Source: Bremia lactucae | Taxonomy: Eukaryota; Oomycota; Peronosporomycetes; Peronosporales; Peronosporaceae | Reading direction: 5' to 3' | Length of the DNA: 64,000 nucleotides | Assembly: GCF_004359215.1 (NCBI RefSeq) | Contig: NC_090611.1 | Coordinates: forward strand, 4,852,089-4,916,088 | Shown here: positions 32,066-40,989 of the stretch, one piece after another | Layout of the letters: each line of letters starts with the position of its first letter | Numbering within the stretch: position 1 is the stretch's first letter | The notes under the pieces: generated by a model | What the model was told of the DNA's origin: nothing | Databases searched by the model: none | The model's input: the letters and a program-made list of their open reading frames with translations, nothing else | Program-made: the position numbers and the translations under genes

Positions 32066-32435
32066 AAATCCTAAATCCAAAATTTGTGAAATATTTTAAA
32101 ATATTTTGAAATAATTGTAGTATTCAAGTTTAGCGGTAACATTGTGAAAACTCACAAATTTGTTATGTTTACATAATATTTTATCACGACACCGGAAATT
32201 CAAGTTACAAGACTTCATTTTGAGATTCATAAAATTGTGAAACTAAACGAAAAATTTTAAAACCGGAAATTCAATTTATGATAAATACGCGTATGTTCGT
32301 GAGGACCAAGTCTAAATATAAGGTAACATCCTACTGATGAAGCAGGATAGCGAAGTTAGTCTTACAGGATAATTTTTAGACTAGCTTTAGGATAGCTTAA
32401 GTTTTTGTGGTAACAACTTAATTATCTCCTACTCC
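32066..32435 (+). repeat. Right pseudo-LTR / 3' untranslated region of the Penelope-like element
   Basis: The partner of 28644-29010. It is preceded by taaatcctaaatcc, a degenerate telomere-like stretch, and it ends near 32435 where the minus-strand gag-like frame begins. In the Penelope family such repeats arise from partial tandem copies. Confidence 0.7.
32328..32370 (+). ncRNA. Hammerhead ribozyme-like motif in right pseudo-LTR
   Basis: CTGATGA (32334-32340), a short stem II closed by GC/GC, GAA (32352-32354), a very short stem III and GTC (32359-32361), in the order of a minimal type I hammerhead. Stem I is supported by ATCCT (32328-32332) pairing with AGGAT (32366-32370), plus an inner A-T pair; an internal bulge lies between. 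Minimal type I hammerheads are known in Penelope-like pseudo-LTRs. Weak points: position 15.1 is G rather than A, stem III would use wobble pairs, and an A precedes stem II. The predicted cut is after 32361. Confidence 0.5.
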
Positions 32436-33448
32436 CAAAGATAGACGTAGGATCATTCGTCTGAGCAAAAAGCACTAATTCCTCCGCTTGTCTCAAAAAG
32501 TCATCACGCTGCAGATTATAACGCGCGAGTAGAACTCCTTGAAACGCACTTGATGAGCAGGCGTACTTAGCGATGTTCTCGAGTACCTGGTCAGGCGCTC
32601 CACTGACCGCATCACTCACAGCCATCATATACATCATGTGATCATTCCATGACAATCTTTCTTCTTCGACGTGAAGAGCTTGAGTGCTTGAGATCTTGAT
32701 ATTCTAGGGCCAAACTTCATGTGCATCCTGTCCATCGCACACCACACTTGTGGATTTTCGGAATACCAGGTATCCACTTGGCTGTGAAAGTGTTGGCCAG
32801 CTTTGCCGATCAAAATTTTTCCTAGGACGTCCAGCTTAATGTCTTCCGTCCACATGCACTCACTGAGTTCTTCCGCGATACGAACTTGACGAAGAAATCG
32901 CTTTCCCCAAGGACCGAATCCAGCTCCAAGTCCAGGATACACCTCCTTCCCTTCGAAGGCCTCAATCGCAAGCTTTAGGTCCCAGAATTCCGGCCCCCTT
33001 GGCGCCGCAAGGTACGTAGGAGCTTGTGTCTGTCTATGTGCAGCTTTTTGTGGATGCTGTGGATGAAAACCTATCCCCCCGACTGCTCCTCCTGCCCTCT
33101 CTTGCCTAAATCCTGCTGCATAGTGTTGCGCTGGACTTGGCGTGACTTCGTCTTCAAGGGAAGCCATTGTCATGCTGCGACCGCGTCCCGTGCGCGCCTC
33201 CGCATAAGTGCGGAAGGTGCTGCTACAGGCAGACGCAACCGAAGCTTGGTCACCTCCAACTTGTCGAGCTTCTAGCCTGTTAAGGTGAGCTCCGATATCA
33301 CCCTTCATTTCCGTCTTTATTTCCCCAGCAGCCTTGCCACAGCCTCGTCCGTGTCGGAGCCTGTACTAGCTCCGGCATCGACGGCGTGCGGCGTGCTTGG
33401 CGCTTGGGGTCGATGTGGAGCGCCCTCATCCGTTGGATTTGGGCTCAT
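32422..33448 (-). pseudogene. Gag-like protein of an unassigned retroelement
   Basis: It starts MSPNPTDEGAPHRPQAPSTP at 33448; a 1-base insertion near 33320 shifts into IKTEMKGDIGAHLNRLEARQ. It then reads Pro/His-rich sequence, PRGPEFWDLKLAIEAFEGKE, LDVLGKILIGKAGQHFHSQV, HMKFGPRISRSQALKLFTSKK and, after a shift near 32650, MSWNDHMMYMMAVSDAVSG, ending FAQTNDPTSIFG. A helical core with a Trp-containing patch and a K-F-x-x-R-x-S block is gag-like. No zinc knuckle or pol remains. It abuts the 3' end of the Penelope-like element at about 32435, so that element or a telomeric break truncated it. Confidence 0.5.
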
Positions 33449-34033
33449 AACCTGCCAAACACGAGAGGAAAAGATGCTGCTACAAAGAGTGTGGCAAAGG
33501 ACGAAGTGAGTATATTGTTCTGTTTAAACTGCTTTCTCTTCACCTAGTCCCAACTGTTTTTTTACCTGTTTTGTGCCGTTTTCCTGTCACTGACGTATGT
33601 CCGCGCCGAGATCAACTTCATCGATGGTGTCGGTAAGTCGGTCGACTACACGTTGCTTTTTAACACGTAAGGACTTGACCTACAAGTAATGGTCGTTGTA
33701 GGGTCAGTAGGCAAATAGGACATCAGTGACAGGAGATTAAAACAGAAAATACACCGTTAAGTTCGAAAGTCGCTCTTATCGCTCTCCTAACATTGATTCC
33801 ATGTATTTTTGCGGCAGGGTACACAGCACCAAGGCACGCTGCAAAATTTGTGTCAGTATTAACATTTAACATCTTGAATTTGTATCTTCACTCTATGGAG
33901 CCTCCTCTAAAACTTAATGAAAACTATATATTTCCCCTCTACAAAAAATAAAATATCAGCTTCTTGATTACAGTATTTTGCACCCAATCATCTTCCATCT
34001 TCTCGATCCTTAACTTGATGTTTTTAGGCCGCC
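33449..34033 (+). promoter_or_regulatory. Upstream region of the Mios gene
   Basis: No gene is recognised. TTCACTCT at 33887-33894 fits the oomycete initiator consensus YTCANTYY, about 140 bases before the ATG at 34034. The start context gccgccATGA is strong. The nearest mobile element is the gag remnant about 600 bases upstream. Confidence 0.3.
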
Positions 34034-37000
34034 ATGAGTAAGCGTACCGTGGTGAAATGGTCTCCGCACGACGCGTCGCTTTTTGCGGTGGGTGCGGATA
34101 ATCTGCGCTTGTTCGAGGTGACAACATCTTCTTCTCTTAATCATGACTATGTCGACGCCGTGTCCGAGGCAGCAGCTCTCACGACGCAACGCAAGCGCGC
34201 TTTTCGCGTCGTGCGGATCAACGCGAAAGTCTCACAACTCAAATGTTTACAATGGTATCCGTTCGAAACCAAGCCACTACTAATCGCCACAGGCACACAA
34301 TCTGGAAAAGTATTTTTATGTGACTTTGAAGACCCTCGAGCGCGCGTAATGCGTGAATTTTTGCCAAAATACAGTCGTCCATGCCACACCGTGGCCTGGA
34401 ATCCATCAGTATCGAATCAATTGGCTGCAGGATTTGAAAAAGTTCGAAGTGATTTTTGTACATTCGTATGGGACTTGAATACGAGTAATGCCGTCGGAAC
34501 AGCAGCAGGGGGGCAGAGTGTCACGGGAAGCAGCAGTGCTAGCAATATCGAGGGCCACGTGGACCAAGACGGAGGTATGGAGAGAGCTCTAAATAACAGA
34601 AAAGGAGGAAATACTGGTGGAGGCACTGCAAGTGTTGGAGTCGGAGCAGGAGGCAATCAATTCGCCCCAACGGACTCGAAACCTGTGTATGAATTGGCAA
34701 ATTCGGAAGCTACATTGGCACTTTCGTGGGTACCAGTTCAGCCAACGTGCTTGGCAACGGGTACTGGATTCAAGTGGTTACGAATTTACGACTTAAGAGC
34801 TAAAGGGTCGTCGCCCATGAGTGTCGTGGCCCATCATAAAGCAGTGCTAGGAGTGGTCTTTGATCACCATCGTCCACATATGCTTGCAACGTATAGTGAT
34901 GCACCACAAGAGCCGGTAAAAGTCTGGGATATTCGTCAATTAGAGTCGTCGTCTGGACCCATAGTGTCGCTATACCATACAAGTCGAAGCCTTGCGCAAG
35001 TGTCGTGGTGTCCCTCAAAACCAGGTATTTTAGTCACAGCATCAAATGAAGAGAAATGGGTATCCTTGTGGGATATTACCAAGCCAGAAAGTGAATCTTC
35101 GATGCTCAAGAAGCCGTCCCGTCGACGGTATACATCGGAACCCTTGACTTCGTTTTCATGGCAGCATATTGACTTGCAAAGATCACGAACGACCAAAGGA
35201 AGCAATCGTAAATGTACGAAAAAACACGAATTATTGGCCGCCGCGTTTCCAAATCGATTGTTAACAGCATCGATTACTGGCGAGCTGGGAGATCTCTCGG
35301 TGCATGATGCCATGCCGCTTTCCTTGTCATCGCATGGAGCGGTGACGTTTGGATGTGGAAGGTTATTGTTTGGAGGTGCGAGTGGATTAGGAACGTCTGC
35401 TATGACTCGACTTACATTAGAGGAAGAAGCTTTCAAGGGCACTCGTGTAGACGACGACATTTCAAATGAAATGTATAAACGTGCGAAGCAAGGGTACTCG
35501 ATTGGTTTACCTACGAATCTTAAGCTCTTTAGCGAGCATAGTCCACGCAGTCGGCAATTGCGTCACCTCTGGGTGTGGGTGGATCAAGTCGAAATGCTGC
35601 GTACGATACAAGCGTCACGGATGGAGCAATCACGTGCTTCGAGTGTTGGAAATAGTACGACAAATGCGGGAATGATTGGTCCTTTGCGTGGATGGCCTGT
35701 TGATCCGAATGCGCTTGTTTTCGCCGGTGTCAAGAGTCTTTTAAAAGCTTCCGGAGATCCGTTGACAACTTCCAAAGCTAATTTGTCCAGCTCGGTTACC
35801 GATCAAGAAGACTCGCGTGAAGAAGAGCTTATTGTGACAATTGTCTCGGTCATGAAGACGGATCAAATCCTTGGATGTTTGTATTTTGAAGGGCTTGGAC
35901 GACGATTAGCTCTATTAGCGTGCAATTGGGATCCCGATTCTGGTCAAGGTGGCGCTCGTACAACAATTGTTGGAGGTGGACCTGGTCTGGAGAGCGCCGC
36001 AGGAGGAAGAAACATGCATCGCAGTAGTTCGAGTACGTGGAATTCTCAAAAACTATTTGACGAGAATGCACGTTTGGGGAATCGACCCGGGTTTGAAAAT
36101 GGACATCACGAGCTCTCGAGTATTCTGAATCGCTGTGAAGTCGAAGGAAATTACGCGCGCGCGGCAGCACTTGCGGTGTTTCATGGTGATTTAAATACCG
36201 CAGTAACCCTTTTACAAAAAGGAGCGTCGTGGGTGACACAAATGCAGCATTTAAACATTGGCGTCGTGTCGCCGTATTCGCCTGATTTATTGCAGCTCGT
36301 TGCCATGTCGGTTGCAGGGTATTCAACGTCAATTGCAAGTGCTGGAGGCATTTCGTTATGGTCGACTATGACGCAGCAATTGTTGAAACGAAGTGAAATT
36401 GTATCCCAAGCAAATCCTCGGTACTTTCACGCCATGCTGTCTTTCTTGTGCGTTATAAGCTCGACGTTTTCATCGACCACTACTGTCAATTCGATACGAG
36501 CGCAGCCTTTACGGCGTCCCAATGGTCGAAGACAATGGGGAAGTTCGGAAGCATTGGCAGCATACGGAGCTCGACAGGTAAGTGCTGGTGCCTACTCGGC
36601 AATTCTACACGACATTACGCTTCCGTTAAGCGATCGTCTTGCATTTGCTTGTCGATATCTTCAAGCAGATGAGTTGCTTGCGTTTGTGGCGCAGCACGAA
36701 GAAGAGAGTGAACAATTTGGACGTCTTGAAGGGATTATTGTCACAGGATTCAACGTTGATGGTATTCGACTCTTGCAAACGTACTTGGATCGAACAGGAG
36801 ACATTCAAACACTTGCGTTATTCGCTGCACGATTGCCAGCGACGTATGTATCGGAATCAGCACAACTACACCAGTGGATTCAAATTTATAAAGATTTGCT
36901 GAATCAATGGCAACTCTTTCATGAACGTGCGCGTTTTGATGTCGGACGTGCACAATTGCAAGATAGGTTAAAAGGGTTTTCGAGTTTATTGTCTCGAAAC

Positions 37001-37987
37001 TTTCAAAGCTTATCGAAAGATTCGTTGAAAGCATTTACGCAGTCCGTGCCACCGCAATTGTATGTGCGTTGTAACTTTTGCAATGCATCGTTGTCGTTAG
37101 CAAGTTTGCTTCGACTCGGTGGATCTCATTCTTCGTGGCTTAATCGTGCAAAACCAAAATTAACGTGCTGTCCGACGTGTCGAAAGCCCCTTCCACAGTG
37201 CGCATTGTGCTTACTACCCTTTGGGTCCCTCAATCCGTACTTTGAATTGGCCCGTCGAAGTTCTCGACAAACGGCAGATGCTGTAAGTTCGTTACTTAAT
37301 ACCGTGGGTAGTGATCCTGGAAGTGTTTTGAAAGAACCCCAGAATGGTATCCACGAGAATGAAAACCTCGCTCAATTGTCAAGTATCCCATTTGTCGAGT
37401 GGTTTACGTGGTGCCAATCGTGTAAACACGGAGGACATGCCCATCACTTGGCCGATTGGTTTCAAGCTCATTGCGTTTGTCCTGTCACGGACTGCAAGTG
37501 TCAATGTCAACACTTGGACTTGCCACTCGTGGGAGATCAAACGCAAAAGCACTTGATTGAACACCAACGCGCTGCGACATTACGAGCTGTGGCACAAGGC
37601 AAAACAAAGCAATTGGAAGGACAGCAGTCGAAGGAGGCAAAAGTTTCGATACGTGGATTAAAACATTCGTTTTCGGACAAACAACAGCAACAGGTGGCAT
37701 CCAGGCCCCAGAATGGACAGCATCCTTTTTCCGTGGCGTCGTTAGGATCTGGATCAACGTTTCGATCGTACTCGTCGGCTCAACTTCGACCGAGTGGCTC
37801 ATCGAATGGCTACCCACCTCCATTTTCGTTATCCGGAAGCAATTCCATGGCGAATTTGTCGAGTGGCATCAATAGTGTGGCAACGGGGGGCACGAATGTT
37901 GGTACTGGGACACTGAGTGATGGTTTTTCGCTTGGCAACAAGCTGGATCAACTGGAAAAAGAGAAGAAGAATTATCAGTACATGTAA
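34034..37987 (+). CDS. WD-repeat protein Mios (GATOR2 complex subunit; yeast Sea4 homologue)
   Basis: An uninterrupted 1317-residue protein. Residues 1-400 form WD repeats: KRTVVKWSPHDASLFAVG, LQWYPFETKPLLIATGTQSG, PVYELANSEATLALSWVP, LATGTGFKWLRIYDLR, APQEPVKVWDIRQLE, KPGILVTASNEEKWVSLWDI. Residues about 660-990 are helical (alpha-solenoid). From 1013 there is a zinc-binding C-terminus: CNFC, CCPTCRKPLPQCALC (about 1044-1059), WCQSCKHGGHAHH (about 1126), and HCVCPVTDCKCQCQH (1146-1160), a RING-like arrangement typical of Mios. The tail is Gln/Ser-rich. Mios is part of GATOR2, which signals amino-acid sufficiency to TORC1 at the lysosome/vacuole. The 160-250 segment is a Gly/Ser-rich insert in the WD region. 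No intron or frameshift, so this is a genuine host gene. Confidence 0.93.
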   Translation: MSKRTVVKWSPHDASLFAVGADNLRLFEVTTSSSLNHDYVDAVSEAAALTTQRKRAFRVVRINAKVSQLKCLQWYPFETKPLLIATGTQSGKVFLCDFEDPRARVMREFLPKYSRPCHTVAWNPSVSNQLAAGFEKVRSDFCTFVWDLNTSNAVGTAAGGQSVTGSSSASNIEGHVDQDGGMERALNNRKGGNTGGGTASVGVGAGGNQFAPTDSKPVYELANSEATLALSWVPVQPTCLATGTGFKWLRIYDLRAKGSSPMSVVAHHKAVLGVVFDHHRPHMLATYSDAPQEPVKVWDIRQLESSSGPIVSLYHTSRSLAQVSWCPSKPGILVTASNEEKWVSLWDITKPESESSMLKKPSRRRYTSEPLTSFSWQHIDLQRSRTTKGSNRKCTKKHELLAAAFPNRLLTASITGELGDLSVHDAMPLSLSSHGAVTFGCGRLLFGGASGLGTSAMTRLTLEEEAFKGTRVDDDISNEMYKRAKQGYSIGLPTNLKLFSEHSPRSRQLRHLWVWVDQVEMLRTIQASRMEQSRASSVGNSTTNAGMIGPLRGWPVDPNALVFAGVKSLLKASGDPLTTSKANLSSSVTDQEDSREEELIVTIVSVMKTDQILGCLYFEGLGRRLALLACNWDPDSGQGGARTTIVGGGPGLESAAGGRNMHRSSSSTWNSQKLFDENARLGNRPGFENGHHELSSILNRCEVEGNYARAAALAVFHGDLNTAVTLLQKGASWVTQMQHLNIGVVSPYSPDLLQLVAMSVAGYSTSIASAGGISLWSTMTQQLLKRSEIVSQANPRYFHAMLSFLCVISSTFSSTTTVNSIRAQPLRRPNGRRQWGSSEALAAYGARQVSAGAYSAILHDITLPLSDRLAFACRYLQADELLAFVAQHEEESEQFGRLEGIIVTGFNVDGIRLLQTYLDRTGDIQTLALFAARLPATYVSESAQLHQWIQIYKDLLNQWQLFHERARFDVGRAQLQDRLKGFSSLLSRNFQSLSKDSLKAFTQSVPPQLYVRCNFCNASLSLASLLRLGGSHSSWLNRAKPKLTCCPTCRKPLPQCALCLLPFGSLNPYFELARRSSRQTADAVSSLLNTVGSDPGSVLKEPQNGIHENENLAQLSSIPFVEWFTWCQSCKHGGHAHHLADWFQAHCVCPVTDCKCQCQHLDLPLVGDQTQKHLIEHQRAATLRAVAQGKTKQLEGQQSKEAKVSIRGLKHSFSDKQQQQVASRPQNGQHPFSVASLGSGSTFRSYSSAQLRPSGSSNGYPPPFSLSGSNSMANLSSGINSVATGGTNVGTGTLSDGFSLGNKLDQLEKEKKNYQYM

Positions 37988-38107
37988 GTAGTTATTAAAA
38001 CTTTGAGCAGCTTAAATACAGGTACTGCGCCTAATACGGGTAGAACAAAATATTTTTTTAGTGGAAATTAAAAAAAATAACGTGAGTGATTTGAAGTTTT
38101 ACAAAAT

Positions 38108-38467
38108 CTAGGAACTTGTCACGCCCAAAAGGGAGACTCGACGACTGTAGTCGTCCAGGATTTCTTGCTCGGTGGTACCTAGACGCTTTATTGCTCGTTC
38201 GCGGTGCAACTGTTCATCGTTAAAGCCAAAGATGAACTCCACTTTCGATGTTGGCTTCAATTGAGATACGCCAGTATATCGGCGCAATTCCTCACTTTCA
38301 ACGATATCGCCGTCACAAATGCCAAGCTTCTTCATGCCCTTTTCCTTTTTCAAAATGTCCAAGTTCACACCAAGACGATTAAGGGCACGTCGACTTATTC
38401 TGTTTGACGTTTTCAGGTGGTGTTTGCTTGATAGGGTTCTATCTGACACCGGTAATTTTGACATCAT
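38108..38467 (-). CDS. Small basic protein of unknown function
   Basis: A 119-residue frame, MMSKLPVSDRTLSSKHHLKT at the start, then SRRALNRLGVNLDILKKEKG, GDIVESEELRRYTGVSQL, KVEFIFGFNDEQLHRERAIK and TEQEILDDYSRRVSLLGVTSS. The composition and even spacing of charged residues look genuine. No signal peptide, membrane segment or known domain. It converges with Mios (120 bases apart). The start could be either of the two adjacent ATGs. I do not recognise the family. Confidence 0.55.
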   Translation of the reverse strand: MMSKLPVSDRTLSSKHHLKTSNRISRRALNRLGVNLDILKKEKGMKKLGICDGDIVESEELRRYTGVSQLKPTSKVEFIFGFNDEQLHRERAIKRLGTTEQEILDDYSRRVSLLGVTSS

Positions 38468-38482
38468 AGAGGGCTTACAGAA

Positions 38483-38725
38483 TTGGCTTATAGGAAAGAA
38501 CTAGGCGTGTCTTTCCGAGGTGAGAGACTATTTATAAAATTGCTATGGGAGCTTTGCCAGCTTCGCAGAGGGTCAGCCATTGGGACAGATCATTTGGATA
38601 AAAAACCAATAAGCAAAGATCATAAAAAGTTATATATTTCATATAAGGATTCGAAGACGGGTCGCGAGCCGTTGTTCAAGCTGCTTGAAGCGGAAGGCAT
38701 AAAGGATACAACGTTCTTGGATTAA
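38483..38725 (+). CDS. Possible small ORF or gene fragment, divergent from 38108-38467
   Basis: An 80-codon frame, whose later half looks coding: GTDHLDKKPISKDHKKLYIS, YKDSKTGREPLFKLLEAEGI. It starts only 15 bases from the start of the gene on the other strand, so either its true start is elsewhere or it is an exon fragment. Not recognised. Confidence 0.3.
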   Translation: MAYRKELGVSFRGERLFIKLLWELCQLRRGSAIGTDHLDKKPISKDHKKLYISYKDSKTGREPLFKLLEAEGIKDTTFLD

Positions 38726-38991
38726 AATTGGTGGCAACCGCTTAAGATTTATACAATAAGGAATTCGTTTGTAGTCAAAAGTATTGGCAGGCACGGCATT
38801 CAAGCTAAATGGGTAGTGCATGCTTGTATATAATAGGTTGCTGGGGATAACGACAGCTGCTCTTTGTGTGGTTTTCTTCCGCACTTCTTGCTAAATTTCT
38901 ATTTTCACAAAATCTGGATGCTTTTTGCGGAATTCGTTGACTTGTGAGAAATTAAATACGGCGTACGTTTTGCTCTCTCATTGATGTCGCT
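38726..38991. other. Contig end, no gene recognised
   Basis: A minus-strand frame at 38884-38639 is present but without a motif. The contig stops at the single n at 38992. Confidence 0.3.
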
Positions 38992-38992
38992 N
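38992..38992. other. Single ambiguous base joining two contigs
   Basis: The sequence changes from host intergenic to mid-integrase gypsy at this base, with no LTR or duplicated target site, so a forced join is likely. Confidence 0.6.
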
Positions 38993-39536
38993 TTACGCGT
39001 TCCGTCTGACCATCTATCTCGGGATGATCAGAAGTTGACACAGTGTCCAAGAGATCGGAACACGGATTGCCAAAACTCCGCCGTGAACTGTGGATCTCTA
39101 TCAGAGACTAGTTCACGGGGTAAACCGTGGAGTTTGAATACCCTGTCGATAAAGACACGGGCACAGCCCGTAGCCGTAAATGACTCTGGTACTGCAACAA
39201 GATGTATCATCTTGCTCAATGTGCTTTAAAAACAAGGATTCCATTTCTTTTGGACTTCGGAAAATGTACTTGCGCACGAACTGATACTGGCGGGGCCAGT
39301 AATAGTCGCGACTTACTGTGATAAGCTCTCTCGCGTCCACGATGCCCACTTGTTGGTACATCGTGACACTCATACATGATGCGCAAGCGCAAATCCTTGT
39401 GAGTGGGGACGACGACACCTGGAGTGTCGCCTGCAACGGCTTTGTAGTACAGAAAGCCGTACCGATCGGATGACGATCGATATAAAGCCGGTAAATCTTT
39501 AAATGAATTACTGAATGGATTAATCAGATGATCCAT
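38993..39536 (-). pseudogene. Gypsy integrase, truncated
   Basis: Frames read YKAVAGDTPGVVVPTHKDLR, YECHDVPTSGHRGRE (HHCC) and, after a shift, MSKMIHLVAVPESFTATGC, VFIDRVFKLHGLPRELVSDR, DPQFTAEFWQS, so the second catalytic Asp block (SDRDPQF) is intact here. A deletion of roughly 100 bases removes the piece between the HHCC and the first Asp block. It stops at the contig edge. Confidence 0.75.
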
Positions 39537-39582
39537 AAAACGCAGAAGTTATTTACCGTCTGTGAAGGCTTTCTTTATGTCA

Positions 39583-40083
39583 TCAAACAAAGTTGACGAC
39601 GGAACACTTGTAATTAGTACTGTAACAGTGGGATTTTCTAACTGTTGGATGCGCAGCCGACTCGATATCGGGTCGGCGTGATGACGCATCAGCGACGACA
39701 TTAAGTTGTCCTGGTTTATATTCCACGGAGAAATTATACTCCGCGAAGAAGGATATCCACCTCGCCATTCTTTGCGAAATGTGTGGGCTATTTACGGCCG
39801 TGCGTAATGACGCATGGTCCGTATATACGATAAACGGTCTATTTCCGAGGAGATAGACCCTAAATTTAGCTAGTGCATATTTGATGGCAAGAAGTTCCTT
39901 GTCATGCACTGGGTAATTGCGATCGGCTGGTTGCAGCTGACGCGATTGGTTACAGACGACAGGCTTCGCGCCGTCTGTATCGTATTGCATAAACGCACAG
40001 CCGATTGCGAAATCGCTGGCGTCACAGACCACATGGAATGATCTTTCTTGATCTGCAATCGCCAAGATGGGCGATTGCATCAA
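39583..40083 (-). pseudogene. Gypsy RNase H
   Basis: A 166-codon open frame: RSFHVVCDASDFAIGCAFMQ, SRQLQPADRNYPVHDKELLA, IKYALAKFRVYLLGNRPFIV, YTDHASLRTAVNSPHISQRM, ARWISFFAEYNFSVEYKPGQ, LNVVADASSRRPD. Catalytic Asp (CDASD), Glu (DKELLA) and Asp (TDHAS) positions are all kept. This is the best-preserved RNase H of the family in the window. Confidence 0.85.
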
Positions 40084-40128
40084 CGTTTGCTTGATACCTT
40101 CAAAGGAACGCTGATAATCAGATTTCCA

Positions 40129-40986
40129 TTACCATTTCTTGTCTTTTTTCAAGAGACGAGAGAGATGAACTCTCATCTCGGCATAATTGCGTGAGTACTT
40201 CTGCAAGTACGCTGCTAGCCCAAGGAACTTTCTAAGTCCCTTGACATCGACTAGAACTGGCCAGTAGGTCATTGCCTTGATCTTTTCGGGATCAGGGCGC
40301 ACGCCGTGTTTACCGACGATGCACCCAAGAAGTGGAATTTCGCTTGCAGCGAATATACATGTCTTGAAATTTGCGTACAATCTATGCTTTCGCATACGTG
40401 TAAGAACCTGACGAACGTGAGTTTTATGAACTTCCACGTCCGTCTATCCGTCCATAGCCCGACTATGGACGAATACATCGTCAAAATAACTCGGTGCGAA
40501 TTTCGCACCGGTCTCAACAGATTCGTTACGCATCTGTCGAATGTTGCAGTGGCGTTACTAAGCCCCTGTGGCATTACTAGCCATTCCCAGAGCATCCTTC
40601 TGGGAGTGCTCACTGCTGTGTACGGGATGTCCCGCTGACGCATAAGGATCTGCTAAAATCCATCCGTCAGATCCATAGACGAAACAATGATACTCTTAGA
40701 CATAACATCTATGATTACGTCTTTTCTAGGAACTGGCGTTTGAGCCGGTACCGTCGCAGCATTCAGTTTATTGAATGCGTGCACAATCCGCCAACCTCCT
40801 GTGGCCTTTCGCACACAGAAGGTCGGAGAGCTATGTGGGGAGGTTGACTCCCTTACATGGCCAGCTTTTAATCGATCGATAAAGAATTCACCGATCGCAA
40901 GTACTTGTTCACGAGGCAGTGGCCAGTGCTTCATGATACAGTACTTCGAGCCCGGTTTGAGCTCGATCTCATGTCGAGTGCCTTAA
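40129..40986 (-). pseudogene. Gypsy reverse transcriptase
   Basis: The 40934-40653 frame: WPLPREQVLAIGEFFIDRL, ESTSPHSSPTFCVRKATGGW, RIVHAFNKLNAATVPAQTPV, SIIVSSMDLTDGF (first catalytic Asp). After a shift, 40643-40269: QRDIPYTAVSTPRRMLWEWL, VMPQGLSNATATFDRCVTNL, then the catalytic box in a third frame near 40495-40475 (YFDD), inside a perfect hairpin. The 40437-40129 frame: RMRKHRLYANFKTCIFAASE, AYLQKYSRNYAEMRVHLS. It is broken by three shifts. Confidence 0.8.
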
Positions 40987-40989
40987 TCC

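Larger units (their letters stand above)
28644..32435 (+). mobile_element. Penelope-like retroelement (endonuclease-lacking type) with flanking pseudo-LTR repeats
   Basis: Two diverged direct repeats, 28644-29010 and 32066-32435, flank an internal region with a coiled-coil/lysine-rich ORF1 and a Penelope-type reverse transcriptase. RT blocks include LNLKFCPTPRPI, RPIVSNSGSVFEGISIWLDY-like, VDVESLYTNIPIE, TAMGTPVAQAFASLY and CIDDIFLLW. No GIY-YIG endonuclease follows the RT before the stop at 31983. It directly adjoins telomere repeats and is oriented 5' to 3' from the chromosome end inward. Endonuclease-lacking Penelope-like elements at telomeres (Athena, Coprina groups) are known from rotifers, fungi, plants and stramenopiles. 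At least four frameshifts show that this copy is inactive. Confidence 0.8.

Noticed and set aside
34417..35460. Long minus-strand frames opposite Mios
   Set aside because: They are antisense shadows of the Mios coding sequence and show no domain.
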